Shown here: in pieces, positions 35,178 through 47,849 of the stretch | How the letters are laid out: the number at the start of each line of letters is the position of its first letter | How positions within the stretch are numbered: position 1 is the stretch's first letter | NCBI GenBank assembly: GCA_025506515.1 | Contig: CM046442.1 | Coordinates: 9,236,596 to 9,300,595 of the forward strand | DNA from: Flaveria trinervia | Taxonomy: Eukaryota > Streptophyta > Magnoliopsida > Asterales > Asteraceae | Direction of reading: 5' to 3' | Length of the DNA: 64,000 nt | The notes under the pieces: model-generated | Seen by the model: the letters and a program-made list of their open reading frames with translations, nothing else | Told to the model about the DNA's origin: nothing | The model's database searches: none | Translations under genes and position numbers: made by a program

Positions 35178-37879
35178 TGTGACAACCGGCAATTTCAGGT
35201 CAATACCCGACCTTGACTTGGTTATAATTACACCTATAACACTTGATTTTCAATTTAAATTACATTACTAAAGTCGTTTTATGGATTGCAAACTTTCACG
35301 CATAACATTTCATGCATCGGTAATTCGGCGTAATTACCATTTTCACACGTGATACAACCGGCACACACGAACGTTGGTGTTAATTAAATTATGTATGTGT
35401 ACAAATAAATACTTTAAATTGTCTCAAAGTATTTTAGATTCCAAATTAAATACACTGGAAATCTTAAATTTATAAATAAACCTAATCGCGTAAATTAATA
35501 TTTTACCCGGAACGAATCCTTTTAATGGACCTACTAACTACATGATGCATTATTAACATACCATCAATATTTATATATATATTTATATATATATATATAT
35601 GATATTATACAAGATGTTATAATATCCTAATGCATTTTAAAAAGTAAAAAGTAAAAATATAAAAATATGTAAAAATACCAATAGTGTAACAAATACCGCC
35701 CAAATACCCAATACTACACAAAAACTAAAAACCAAACCTCCATTTTCCCCCTTGAAACCGTCCACCCACCCATCACTTCATCTTTTCTTCTTTTCTCCTT
35801 TTCAAGAAGAGATTCTTGCTTAACTTGTAAATCCAAGAGTTTCCATTTTGATGCAACTACTTTCCAAGTGATTAAAGAATTATGTCTTCCATTCTACTTT
35901 TGGACACTCTTTTCCCTCCTCAAATTTGACCAAGAAGTAAGAGTTGTCAAATCTCAATAAGTCTTACAAGCATATGACAAGAATTGGTGGATGTTAAAAG
36001 CAAAAACTCATTCACAATTTACCTACACATTTCACCAACTTCCTTTCTCTTCTCTCCTCCCTTCAAATTTCGTCCAAGAAACCATCACCATCACTTCATT
36101 TGATTTCCAATCTTAAAGTAATCATGGTCAAATCTTCTATACATCACCATGATGTGTTCATGTTCACTAACTCATCCAAAAGTGCTCTAGGAAAGTTTAA
36201 AAAGTAACAAAACATGTAAGACATTATCTGGCAGATTCATGTTCTATGTTTTCGACACCATAACTCGACCTAAACATGGTCAAATGAAACGTTTCTTGAG
36301 CCTAAAATTAACCTTAGGATGTCTAGTTTATAACCCATCCAACCTTGAAATTTTTAGATGACTATAATCTATCCAAAACGTCCAAACATGCTTAAGGTGT
36401 TGAATCTGAATTTTTGGCAGAATAGATAGGGCTGAAAGATTGAGGCATAAGTTATGCTTAAAGTAATCAAATGGAGATTTTCCTTCTGTGGTAACTTAGC
36501 TTAAAGTGTTAGGTTTAAAATTTTAATATAGTCTCTATTTATAAATGTAAGGTTTGACTCCTCAAAAAGGTGAAATCCCTGGACATGTACAGAAAAATGC
36601 TGCACTGACATCTGTTGCTTCATGACCCATTTCGAGAGACTTCAACCTAGCTAAATATTACAAACTATATCTTTTTGGAATCCTAAGACATATATCTAAA
36701 TATGGTAAAAATATCAGATTTTATAAAATACTTTGTATCATGAAAAGAGGATGACAACCAAACCCAAAAATCCCTTTAATTCTGTCAAATGCCCATATTT
36801 ATATAAAGTAAACTTTTGAAGATATTTGATAAAAAAAGGGAAACCCATACACATGGAAAGTATAATACCATTATACATAATATAAAACACATTTAATACA
36901 TTATTTACTTTTAGGAAGATAGATATGAAGACAAGAATCTAAATAAAACATTTACGACTTGACGTGTCTAATTAGTCAGGTGACATTTTCAAAACTAACT
37001 TTGTGGATGAGTTATGCATGACCATATGGGGTTAGTAATCATGATCTCATGAATATATTGGGAATTTGTTTAGGAGATTCCTAGACCAATCATACATACA
37101 GACTATTGCTAGAATTCACGCGTGCATTACAGGTGAGTTTCACAGCCCCATTTTTACTTATTTTCATTTTAGGGGAGATTACATGCAAATTACTATTTTC
37201 TTGGACACATTTACTTGTCAATGATTTCACATGCTATATAAGTTGTTTACTTACCGTATAAAGTCCCCTGTTATCGAACCGTTAGTTTATTTCCCAAAGC
37301 GAGGTAATCATGGATAGTACTATTGGGTTTGACTACCCCCACCCGGATTAATTACCCTAATCTTGACTGGAGGTCTAAACGGGTGCATTATTAGCCTGTT
37401 CACACTCATGCTTACGGTAGGCATGGGTAGGGGCAATTTGTTACAGTTACAGTCTAGCTTCGGTTGCGGTGCTTATATAATATTGTAGTATTGTATGATC
37501 AACAATCAAATCATGGAAAGACTTGTGGTCCATTACACTGTTTACTATTACTTTCAAACCTGTGAACTCACCAACTTTATGTTGACATTTTTCATGCATG
37601 TTTTCTCAGGTATTTGACATTTGCGTCAAATTAAGCTAGCATGGAACATCTCATGTTTAGGGCCATTCATGCTGTTTGGGACATTCATTTTCGTAATTGT
37701 CATGTTTTGAAACAATTTACCTTATTACTATTGCTTCCGCAAATTTAACTCTGAGCAATTATGTATTTTAAACTTATTTGAGATGTATGTTTTACAAAAC
37801 CATGTAGTGGTCGATCAGTGACTATGAAATCATGATGTTCGCACCCCGCGGGAAACCGCCGTGGTTTGGGGGTGTAACA
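35178..37879 (+). mobile_element. Solo LTR, family D, nested in C2 gag
   Basis: 2702 bp, TGTGACAACCGG to GGGTGTAACA, with target duplication CCTGT at 35173-35177 and 37880-37884. The empty site is preserved in C3 (GAGGACCTGTTTCTC near 47230). Plus orientation is inferred from the TGTGACAACC start and the modules ACAGGTGAGTTTCACAGCCCC (37130) and ACTCACCAACTTTATG..TTTTCTCAGGTA (37565-37612). It lacks the CATGCG array and a tandem cassette. There is an (AT)n stretch near 35570-35602. Confidence 0.92.
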
Positions 37880-37884
37880 CCTGT

Positions 37885-38150
37885 TCCTCTCCTTCCTTTC
37901 CCCATCCCTTACTGCCTTGATCACTTCGGTCACCACTAACGGTAAATCGTCTGCATGACCTGGTGAACCTCTTCCACCACAGTCTCCTTTACTGAGGCTC
38001 TCAGATTGGCTCTCTCATCGCCTCCCTTCGGATGAGGAGTCTCTGGTTCTTCATGAACCAATTTCCCGACTCTGGTCTCCCTCTCCTGGGTTGCGGAGCA
38101 GCACCGTGACCTCCACCACGAGAGGCTTTCAAAGATCTACTGTCAGCCAT
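37885..38150 (-). pseudogene. N-terminus of C2 Gag
   Basis: It starts at the ATG at 38150 (MADSRS, aligned with MAGGRSSKASRGGG of C3) and runs to the D insertion. It contains the basic and acidic N-terminal region and VHQVMQTI. A frameshift lies near 38080 (CTGGGTTGCGG, compare the CTTGGGTCG of C3). Confidence 0.8.
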
Positions 38151-38483
38151 CTTCTAACACACTGTAAGATTCAAACACTAACGTGGTCATTCAAGGTAAC
38201 ACTCAGTTTATGTCAAGTATAGTAAGTCCCTAATTACAGTGGCCAGTTGTGATTAGCCACTTACTTTACTCTTCATACCCCAAGCATCTCCTATCCTGAC
38301 TTAATCAGTATCTAAATCTACATACAACACATAACCACATACCATGTGCACATTAACCGGTTAACATTACGAAAATACCTGATGGCACGCAGCTACTCAG
38401 ATTGGCATCCCATTCCCATTCCGTCCCATTCTCAGTTTAAGTTAAGGTTTATTTTGAAAATTTACCCATTTCACTTAAACTTT

Positions 38484-38496
38484 GGCTCTGATACCA
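38484..38496 (-). other. Primer-binding site of C2
   Basis: GGCTCTGATACCA on the plus strand, i.e. TGGTATCAGAGCC in minus sense, next to the LTR end at 38500. Confidence 0.92.
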
Positions 38497-38984
38497 ACTT
38501 GTAAGGCGCCGTTCCCGGAGACCTCACAATTGGTCATTCATTGCACATAAAACATTATAAATACATTTTCCTTACGAAAACATTGCAGTGGAAACATAAA
38601 TAAAGTATAACTTTTCATATCATTACAATGTTTTTGCAAGTTAATACAAGTGTTCATTTCAAATATCATTCGTTCGCATTACAATGCAAAAACATTAACA
38701 AAAGAATGACATCCAAAAGAGCTGAGTAGCCGCCTCGTGCCATCCCCAGCAACGTTTACCTGCCAACTAAAAATGTATAAAAGTCAGCGTTGCTGAGTGA
38801 GTTCTAGTTTTATAAATAAAACATACTTTTCTTACGAAAACCGTTCTTTACTTTCTTTCAAAATCATACTATACTTTTCATTCATCCATGATCATACGTC
38901 ATACGTACATACAGATAATATCATCATTATCTTCTTTAATCATTCATGCTTTACTTTCCTTTCTGACAACCATAAACCCTTCCC

Positions 38985-39295
38985 TTCTGTTCATGGTACT
39001 GGACCTAGGCCTATCATAGACCTTCTATACCGGTGCATCGCACCTCGTGGTCACAGTTCCTAGGGTAAGATTTAGGTTTACTATGTAATACCTTTCTGTT
39101 CGTGGTTCTGGACCTAGGCCTCTCATAGACCTTCTATAATGGTGCATCGCACCTCGTGGTCACAGTACCTAAGGTATGAATGTAGGTTTACCATTGCCAT
39201 ATGCAATACCTTTCTGTTCGTGGTTCTGGACCTAGGCCTATCATAGACCTTCTATAACGGTGCATCGCACCTCGTGGTCACAGTACCTAAGGTAT
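38985..39295 (-). repeat. Three-unit tandem cassette of about 100-120 bp in the C2 LTR
   Basis: Each unit reads CCTTTCTGTTCGTGG, TGGACCTAGGCCTATCATAG, GGTGCATCGCACC, CGTGGTCACAGTACC. GGTGC-ATC-GCACC is a perfect hairpin in all three units. AGGCCTATCATAGACCT is a second near-palindrome. Confidence 0.85.
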
Positions 39296-39751
39296 GCAGC
39301 AATAGTTCTATGCAAATGGTCAATCACAAAGAAAGACCCCGATGTACATGCCATGCTTACAAGACTATCTCTACTTTCATTACTCATTAACGCATGCATT
39401 CTTACTTCATGTTCCTCTTTCCTTTATCTTTCACTTTACGTTACATGATACTTCATTTATTCATTAACATCACATGTAAATGGGAAGGATAAACATCATC
39501 ATCATAAGGAACATAAACATATCATTCATACATCATCAAGCAGGGCATCATACACACATAACATACATCATGTATGACCACGCAACATCATCATCATCAT
39601 CATCATCATAAACATCAATCACATAACATAACATGCCCATCATACCAACTATGACCCCAAAAGTCAACTTACATAGCCCCCCAGGGATCTCCGAAGTCGA
39701 AGCCTACATTACACTTTTTCCCCAAAAATCAGGAAAATATTCTAAGTCCTT

Positions 39752-40215
39752 AGGCGCATGGGCACTATGCAGGCGCATGGGCACTATGCAGGCGCATGGA
39801 AACTATGCAGGCGCATGGGGAACACTTAGGCGCATGAGAAACTTTCAGGCGCATGGGCACTATACAGGTGCATGAGTGCATAGGCGCATTGGAAATCCTG
39901 GACGTCTGGACACTTAGTCGATTCCAGCCCAAATTATACGCGCATGGGTACTATTCAGGCGCATGAGCCACTTGGGCGCATAAGCCACTTGGGCGCATGA
40001 GCCACTTGGGCGCATGGGCACTATTGGGGCACATGGCCCTACACTTAGTCATCCAACTAATATTTCTAGGCGTATGGGCCACTGTTCAGGCACATGGGCT
40101 ATACTTAAACATTTCTAAGGTAATCTTAGGCGCATGGGCTACTGTTTAGGCGCATGAATTACACTTAATTCTTTCTATGATATTTTCAGGCGCATGAGCC
40201 TTATCTAGGTGCATG
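39752..40215 (-). repeat. CATGCGCC array in the C2 LTR
   Basis: More than 20 GGCGCATGGGCACTAT/GGCGCATGAGCCACTTG units, the longest such array in the window. Confidence 0.82.
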
Positions 40216-41361
40216 GACCTCCTGTATAACATGTTTCCAGTATATTTTCAAACCCAATCATCAAACCCATCTGTTCTAAGCTTAATATGGCTATTCTAAA
40301 CATGAACAACCTATAAGCATTCAAAAATCAACATTCAACATGTATAATACATACAGATAACATACATAAACCTTGAAAAATCATTTTAATACATTTTTAG
40401 CCCCAAAGATAGTTTAAAACAAGTAAAAACCAGGGTCTAGAACTCACCTGATGCAACTTGGGTATTTCTTCCTTTCTAACCCGCTTGCAATGAGTTCAAA
40501 CACCTAAAAACAACACCCAACACACACACCCGAGCACATACACAAACACATAAGCACATAAGCTGCAACCGGGATAAAACACGTCATAAACACATAAAAA
40601 CCACGAATTCTTACCTTGAATTCGTTCACTTCTTCTTCTTTTTCTTTAGCTGAGAACTCCTTTGCTCTCTCTCTCTAGAACCGAAGAAAGATGATGATGT
40701 GAGGTGAGGGTGGGCGACCATGCCCACCTTTACACCAACTTTTTCAAAGTTTTGTCCTTTTGGACACTTTTAGTCCCTCCACTTGGACTTATTTTGTAAG
40801 GCCTCGTTCCCGGGCACCTCACAGTTGGTCATACACAGCAGTTAAAACACTACACATTATAATTATATAAACTTTAAGCAACGGAACTGATTTATCAAAA
40901 ACCATTCATTTCATTTAAAGCACTATTCTTAAGCAATACATCATCATTAACAGTTTACAAAAGAATTGTTTTCCTGCATTACAAAACAACAGCGACATAA
41001 AATGCGAATGGATGTCAGTCTTTCCCTGCCGAGTAGCTTCACCCTCATGCCATCCTCAGCAATAATTACCTGCCAACAGAAAATGTATAAAAGTCAGCGT
41101 TGCTCAGTGAGCTCTAGTTTTAAAAGTAATAAAATACTTTCTGTATGTTGTATAAGAAAATACTCTTTTCTGTCAAATACAACTCTGTACTGTATATGCG
41201 AGCACGCATTAACTATATGAACATATACTGTTCGTTCTCTTTACTGTATGCCTTGTCTATTTTGTAAATTTTTATCTTTATGTTTCACTTTTTGTATGGA
41301 CCAATGAGCATACCCTAACTATATACGCAATGGAAAACGGGTGATGGGCCATCTATATCAC

Positions 41362-41460
41362 TCGAAAGGGTCAACTATATCCCCCGAAAGGGTCAACTGT
41401 ATCCTCGAAAGGGTCAACTATATCCCCCGAAAGGGTCAACTGTATCCCTCGAAAGGGTTC
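41362..41460 (-). repeat. 22-bp tandem cassette with TTCG hairpins, C3 3' LTR
   Basis: Five units of GGGTCAACTATATCCCTCGAA type. In LTR sense each holds CCCT-TTCG-AGGG or CCCT-TTCG-GGGG. The A to G change keeps a U-G pair only in the sense strand. Confidence 0.88.
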
Positions 41461-41882
41461 TGTGTACTAGGTACAAGGCCAACCCAATCACCCAGGGCAC
41501 GCTACAAAGGTCCTGCCAATCTCAATTGATTGACCCTGTGTGCATAGTAGGGTAGCTAACCCGCAGCACAATTGAGCTAACGACAACATGGTCGTGTACC
41601 TCCTGTAAGCTTGCAAGACTTGTTAACATTTTCATTAATGTTCCTCTTCTTTTCTTTATTGCTCTTTCACTTTATTATTACGATATACTTTACGTTACGA
41701 TAATAACATACCACGTAAAGTCATATACTATAAGTAATAATATAATAGCAATAAAAATAATAAGGAACAATCATAAGTAATCATATCATGCATGGAACAT
41801 CATCATTAATAAGCCCTTAGTCAACCTTGGTCAAAACCCTAAAGCATAGATTCTTAGAAAATTCTGTAAAAATTTCAAAGTG

Positions 41883-42310
41883 CTTAGGTGCATGGGAACT
41901 ATTTGGGTGCATGAGCCCTGTTCGGGCGTTTCATCACTATGTAGGCGCATCAGCCAACACTTAAACATTTTTCACTTTAGGCGCATGAACTATTCAGGCG
42001 CATGGGCACTATTTGTGCGCATGAACACTTAGACGCATGGTTAATTCGGACGCATGGACATTTAGGCACATGAGCCACTTGGGCGCATGGGCACTATTGG
42101 GGCGCATGGGCACTATTGGGGCGCATGGCCCTACACTTAGTCGTCCGGATAACATTTCTAGGCGCATGACCACTATTCAGATGCATGGGCTGTACTTATA
42201 CATTTCTAAGTTAATCTTAGGTGCATGGGCTACTGTTTAGGAGCATGGATTACACTTAAATCTTTCTAAGGCAAATTCAGGCACATGAGCCTTATCTAGG
42301 CGCATGAACC
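41883..42310 (-). repeat. CATGCGCC array in the C3 3' LTR
   Basis: About 20 GGCGCATG-type units with variants GGTGCATG and GACGCATG. Confidence 0.8.
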
Positions 42311-42947
42311 TTCTGTTCAACATGTTTCCAGTATGTTTTCAACCCAATCATCAAATCCATCTGTTCTAAGCTTAATGTGGCTATTCTAAACATGAAAAAC
42401 CTATGAGCATTCAAGAATAAACATCCAATCACGCATATTACATACGGTAAACATACAAAAGCTTTGAAAATCGTTTAAATACATTTTCAGCCCCAAAGAT
42501 GTTTGAAAACAAGTAAAAGCTAGGGTCTAGAACTCACGTGATGCAACTTGGGTGTTTCTTCCTTTCTAACCCGCTTGCAGTGAGTTCAAGCACCTAAAAA
42601 CAACACCACACACACCCACACACGAGCACAAACACAACACATAAGCACATATGCAAATAACCGGGATAAAACCCGTCATAAACACTTAAAAACCACAATT
42701 CTTACCTTGAATTCGTTCACTTCTTCTTCTTCTTCTACAAGCCGAGAGTTTCTCTACTCTCTCTCTCTCTAAAAACGAAGAAGATGTTGATGTGAAGTGA
42801 GGGTGGGCGGCCATGCCCACCTTTACACCAACTTTTTCAAAGTTTTGTCATTTTGGACACTTTTGGTTCCTCCACTTGGACCGTATAGTTTTTCTTTTCT
42901 TTTTTTATTCTTCATTTCATGTCATTTTTAAATACCCGGGTGTTACA

Positions 42948-42960
42948 AGTCTACCCCCTT
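42948..42960 (-). other. Polypurine tract of C3
   Basis: AAGGGGGTAGACT in minus sense, next to TGTAACACCCGG. Confidence 0.88.
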
Positions 42961-43676
42961 ATATAGGTTTCGTCCCCGAAACCTGTTATTCCTTGAACAG
43001 ATGAGGATAATGCTGCCTCATCTCCTCCTCAGTCTCCCATGTAGACTCGGATCCTTTCCTGTGCTTCCACTGTACACGCACAAGGGGAACCACTTTATTC
43101 CTCAGCCTCTTCTCTTTATGATCGATGATTGCTACTGGTTGCTCCACATAATCATGTATTCATCAGCTAAGCACTTTCTCAGATGAGATACATGGAACGT
43201 CGGGTAAATTCCACTTAATTCATCTCGTAACTCCAATCTGTAGGCCACCTATCCTACTCGAGCAATGATTCGGAAGGGCCTATATATCTTGGGCTTAGCT
43301 TACCTTGTTTTCTGAATTGGATGATACACTTCCAAGGTGAGTCCCTCAACATAACTCGGTCACCCACCTGGAACTCAATCGGTCTACGTCGTTTATTGGC
43401 ATACGACTTCTGTCTATCTTTGGCTGCCTTCATGAAGGCTTTGATACTCTCAAGCTTCTCAGTCGTAGCCTCGATTAAGTCGACGCTTCCCAACTCTTTC
43501 TGACCAATGTCACCCAAACAAACAGGTGTTTTGCATCTCCTACCGTATAACATCTCATATGGTGGCATACCAATGTTGGCATGATAGCTGTTGTTGTATG
43601 AGAATTCGGATAACGGTAAGTGGTCATCCCAACTTCGACCAAAATCGATCACACATGCCCGAAGCATGTCTTCCAA
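42961..43676 (-). pseudogene. Integrase C-terminus and chromodomain-like tail of C3
   Basis: MPPYEMLYGRRCKTPVCLG, FQVGDRVMLRDSPWK and KLSPRYIGPS (GPY/F segment) are readable at 43254-43600. The tail region continues to about 42985. Relative to C1 at 24740-24790, about 50 bp coding the LEDIEVDERLNYVEQ part are deleted near 43160, which shifts the frame. The tail is therefore damaged. Confidence 0.85.
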
Positions 43677-44936
43677 CGACTGAATGGTCCTTTCTGACTG
43701 ACCATCAGTTTGGGGATGATAAGTCGTGCTAATACTAACCTCGTCCCCATGGCATCGTGGAATTTCTTCCAGAATTTAGATGTAAACCGGGTGTCACGAT
43801 CCAACACAATGGACACCGGCACACCATGACGAGTTACAATCTCCTTGATGAACAGGTCAGCCAACCTCTCGGATGAATATGTCTCACGGATCGGTAGAAA
43901 GTTAGCACTCTTCATCAAGCGGTCAACAATCACCCATATGGCATCGTATCCTTTCGGAGTACGTGGCAGCTTCGGAATGAAATCCATGGTGATGTGCTCC
44001 CACTTCCATTCCGGTACATCCAAAGGTTGGATCTTCCCATACGGCTTCTGATGTTTAGCCTTTACTTGCAAACAAGTAAGGCACCTACTCACATACTCCA
44101 CCACGTCATGTTTCATACCCAGCCACCAATAATCTTTCTTCATATCATGATACATCTTTGTGGCGCCAGGATGAATGGAGTATCGAATCTTGTGAGCTTC
44201 ATCCAAAGTCCTCACATGTAGATCCCCAAAACGAGGAATCCACACCCGTCCAAATTGAGTTTTAACATCGAGTGTGTTTTCACCCAATTCCCTAACCAGA
44301 CCTCTCATCCTTTCAGAGTTTAGATGATCTTCTTTTAATGCCTCATCATGAAACTCCTTGATTTGCTTCATTACATCAGAGGTCATGATCAGTTGGTATG
44401 CTTTCACCCGAATCGGCTCGGGCCTTTCCTTCTGGCTAAGAGCATCAGCCACCACGTTGGCTTTACCCGGATGGTAACGGATCTCGCAATCATAATCCTT
44501 TATAAGCTCCAACTATCGCCTCTGCCTCATGTTCAGATCTTTTGCTCGAAGAAGTACTTCAAGCTCTTGTGGTCAGTGAAAATGGTGCACCTCGTCCCGT
44601 ATAGATAGTGCTCCCAAATCTTTAGTGCAAAGACTACGGCTGCTAGCTCTAAGTCGTGAGTAGGGTAGTTGACCTCATGAACTTTCAACTATCGGGATGC
44701 ATAGGCTATAACCTCCCCTCTCTGCATTAATACACACCCCAACTCCGAGTAAGAAGCATCTGAATATACCACCAAATTCTCGCTTCCTTCGGGTAACGAC
44801 AAGACAGGAGCTTGAGTCAACCTCACCTTAACTCCTCGAACGCCTGTTCTTGGGCTTGACCCGATATAAAATTTACATCCTTTCGGGTCAACTTGGTCAG
44901 TGGAGAAGCGATCTTGGAAAAGTCCTGAATGAACCT
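43677..44936 (-). pseudogene. RNase H and integrase core of C3
   Basis: RNase H (44520-44936) keeps the first aspartate in YSDASYSELGC (codon 44758-44760). The integrase zinc region has HPGATKMYHDMKKDYWW and CLTCLQVKAKHQKPYG. The core keeps MDFIPKLPRTPKGYD, LDRDTRFTSKF (the SDRD serine changed to Leu) and QSEKGPF in place of QSERTIQ. Frameshifts lie near 43730, 44545 and 44830, and a stop near 44514. Confidence 0.87.
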
Positions 44937-45755
44937 TCAATAAAATTCCGCCAACCCCAAGAAACTACGAATCTCGGATGACGTCTTTGGAGATTTCCAC
45001 TGCATCACAGCCTCCACCTTAGCAGGGTCTACCATAATCCCCTCGAGATTTATCACGTGACCTAAGAATCGAACTTCGCGTAACCAGAACGCGCACTTGG
45101 AGAATTTGGCATACAACTTCTCCCTTCTTAAGGTCTCTAACACCTCCTGAATGTGATCGGCATGCTCCTCCTCACTCTTTGAATAAATCAGGATATCATC
45201 AACAAACACAATCACTGATTTATCTAACACTAGTCGACACACTCGATTCATCAAGTCCATAAAAGCACTGGCGCATTGGTCAGGCCAAATGACATAACAA
45301 GAAATCCATAGTGACCGTAGCACGTGCGAAAAGCTATCTAGGGAATCCTGCTCCTTCACCTTTAGTTGATGGTAACCAGATCGAAGATCTATCCTTGAAA
45401 ACCAACTGGCACCTTGGAGCTGGTCAAACAGATCATCTATTCTTGGTAGGGGGTATCGGTTCTTCACCGTCAACTTGTTCAGCTCTCGGTAGTCAATACA
45501 CATCCTCATACTATCGTCTTTCTTCTTCACAAACAGGACCGGAGCACCCCAGGGAGAGATACTCGGTCTAATGAACCCCTTATCAAGCAGCTCTTGCAAC
45601 TGCTCCATTAGTTCTTTCATTTCCGTGGGAGCTAACCGATACGGTGCTTTGGAAATAGGTTGAGCACCGGGTATCAAATCAATTTGGAACTCAATCTCGC
45701 GATCCGGTGGCACGCCGGGTAAGCCTTCCGGGAATACATCCGAAAAGTCACACAC
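44937..45755 (-). pseudogene. Reverse transcriptase of C3
   Basis: Starting near CDFSDVFPEGLPGVPPD, it has SPWGAPVLFVKKKDD, YRELNKLTVKNRYPLPRIDDL and the intact catalytic FVDDILIYS near 45195-45220, followed by FLGHVINLEGIMVDP. Between KVKEQD and AFMDLMNRV about 28 residues are in the wrong frame, the result of two indels that cancel (near 45290 and 45345), so the frame stays open but a conserved part of the palm is replaced. It ends at a stop at 44937-44939. Confidence 0.87.
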
Positions 45756-45773
45756 AACTGGTACATCAGATAG

Positions 45774-46813
45774 TTATGGTGTTGGCGCGTCCACATCCTT
45801 TACGTAGCCCAAGTAGGCACTACATCCACGTCTCATGCACTTTCCCGCCACCACCATCGAAATCATCTTCGGGATTGTAGTAACGCGATCTCCATAAATC
45901 GTAACCAAACTCCCATCGGGCGCAACTAATCGAATCATCTTCTTGCGACACACGATGTTTGCTTCATAGGTTGCTAACCAGTCCATCCCTAGTACCACAT
46001 CAAATCCACCTAGGGGTATCACGTGTAACCTAGCAGCAAACCTATGACCTTATAGTTCTATGGCACAGTCCTCTATCATATCAGTAATTCTAGTGGACTT
46101 ACCAATAGCAATTTCTACATCGAATGGCGCACTGACCTTGCTACTACTAACAGGCAACTTAGCGCAGAAATTAGTGGAAATAAAACTCCTACTAGCACCA
46201 GAATCAAACAATATAAAGGCACAAGTTTGGTTTACTAGAAACATACCTGTCACAACATCGGGATCAGCTCTGGCTTCCTCCCGTGTCATGGTGTAAGCTC
46301 TAGCACCTGCCCTCTGCCCTCCTTCCTCCAGCTTCTTCTTCTCTGCTCCAGAGCTCTCCGCCCTTGGCTTCTTACAGTCTCTAGCGATATGGTCAGGCTG
46401 GCCACACCTAAAGTATATGTTCATCCCCATCCTGCACTCACCAGTATGCTCCCTTCCACATTTGTCACACCTCCTTAGCCCTGATCCAGATGTGACCACA
46501 CGTCGGTCGCCCACCTTTGCCACTTCTTGTTTGGAGCAGTTCTACCACGTCCAAACCGTTTCCCATTCTAGTTCCGGCTACCACCATCCTTCTTATCCAC
46601 CTCAGCCACCACAACCTCGCGCTCATCGTATAATCTGCCAGCCAAGTCAACCGCCGACCTGAAAGTGCTCGGCTTGGCGGCAATCATATGCTTACGGATA
46701 TCCGCTGGCAGCCCCTGGATGTATCTTTTAATCTTTCGTGACAATGGTGTCACTTGATCGGGCACCAGCCGCGCCATTTCATTGAATTTGGCGGTGTATT
46801 GCTGGTGTGTCAT
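45774..46813 (-). pseudogene. Gag C-terminus, knuckles and protease of C3
   Basis: 46568-46813: end of capsid, stopped by TAG at 46568 (TGG to TAG). 46050-46523: CDKCGREHTGEC and a second knuckle reading YFRCGQPDHIARDC, whose first cysteine is tyrosine; the third knuckle of family A is absent. Then comes the protease with FDSGASRSFIS near 46190. 45774-46022: end of the protease domain, closed by TAA at 45774-45776 at the same codon as in A copy 2. Confidence 0.87.
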
Positions 46814-47505
46814 CGTTCCCGCCTCCAGCTACAGGAAGTCTCTTTCTACCTTGTCCCTCTCTCTGTGAGGAAAGAATTCCTCAATCACCAACTTCCTCAG
46901 TTCAGGACACCTCATTCTTCCAATAGCCCTGCTACCCTTGGCTTGGACAATGTTGTCTCACCAACACAAAGCCGAGTCCACAAAGGAGTGGACTGCGAAT
47001 TTCACCTTCTCACCTTCACGGCATTCACTGATATCAAGGACAACCTCCATTTCCCTCACCCACGGTGAGCAGCAGCCGTAGTGCCATTTCCATCGAAAGT
47101 AGGGGGCTTGCATCTCATGAACGCCCCATAGTTACAGCCTCGGGTCGCCTCCAGCGCCGGCTCTTCTTCTTCCTCATCATCATCATCAGAGAGAACCGTT
47201 TCCGGCTCTGGTTGTTCTCTTCCTCCCGAGGACCTGTTTCTCTTCTTTCTTTCTCCATCCCTTACGGCCTTGATCACTTCGGTCACCACAAATGGTAGAA
47301 TCGTCTGCATGACTTGGTGAACCTCTTCCACCACAGCCTCCTTTACTGAGGCTCTCAGATTGGCGCTCTCGTCGCCTCCCTCCGGATGAGGTGTCTGTGG
47401 TTCTTCATGAACCACTTTCTCGACTCTGGGTCTCCCTCTCTTGGGTCGTGAAGCAGCATCGTGACCACCACCACGAGAGGCTTTTGAAGATCTACCGCCA
47501 GCCAT
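46814..47505 (-). pseudogene. Gag N-terminus and capsid start of C3
   Basis: ATG at 47505 (MAGGRSSKASRGGGHDAA), then a basic and acidic region with VHQVMQTILP and a Glu-rich stretch. A one-base deletion near 47067 (CACCGTGGG, family A CACCGATGGG) shifts the frame. In the continuing frame CWWDN is CW-stop (TGG to TGA near 46958). Confidence 0.87.
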
Positions 47506-47661
47506 CCTCTAAGAGCACACTATAAGATTCAAACACTAACGTGGTCATTCAAGGTAACACTCACTTTATGTCAAGTATAGTAAGTCCCTAATTACAGTGG
47601 CCAGTTGTGATTAGCCACTTACTTTACTCTTCATACCCCAAGCATCTCCTATCCTAACTTA

Positions 47662-47849
47662 GGGGTTGTTTGATTGCTCTTACTCGGTCAGAAGGTGATG
47701 ACCGGGTAAGAGCTTTTTCAAAACTGACCCGGTAAGAGGGAAAATAGGCATGGGTCGGTGGCTTCAGACCGGGTCAGACGCAAAAATGTGATAATCAAAC
47801 ACGCTGACCGGCCATGATGTCTGACCGGGTCAGTGGGTCAAACAGCCCC
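47662..47849. mobile_element. PIF/Harbinger-type MITE, 188 bp, in the C3 leader
   Basis: Ends GGGGTTGTTTGATTGC and, inverted, GGGGCTGTTTGACCC, with TTA duplication at 47659-47661 and 47850-47852. The empty site is in the C2 leader (GACTTAATCAGTATC near 38300). Inside are several CTGACCGGGTCAG-type palindromes. The end structure matches the 3.4-kb element at 58472. Confidence 0.9.

Larger units (their letters stand above)
38500..40794 (-). mobile_element. 5' LTR of C2, main part
   Basis: It begins (inverted end) TGTAAGGCGCCG and runs through both modules (38721-38805 and 40399-40450), the tandem cassette and the array. It is interrupted at ACTTATTT by C3. The missing 5' terminal piece is at 50193-50254, giving TGTAACACCCGG in minus sense. 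CAAGGTAAGAATTCG, a 5' splice-site-like stretch, is near 40608-40622. Confidence 0.9.
40795..42947 (-). mobile_element. 3' LTR of C3
   Basis: 2153 bp, TGTAAGGCCTCG to CGGGTGTTACA. Module 1 at 42489-42540 has ACTCACGTG, and module 2 is at 41050-41115. CTTACCTTGAATTCG near 42700 is a splice-donor-like stretch in minus sense (CAAGGTAAG). Confidence 0.93.
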
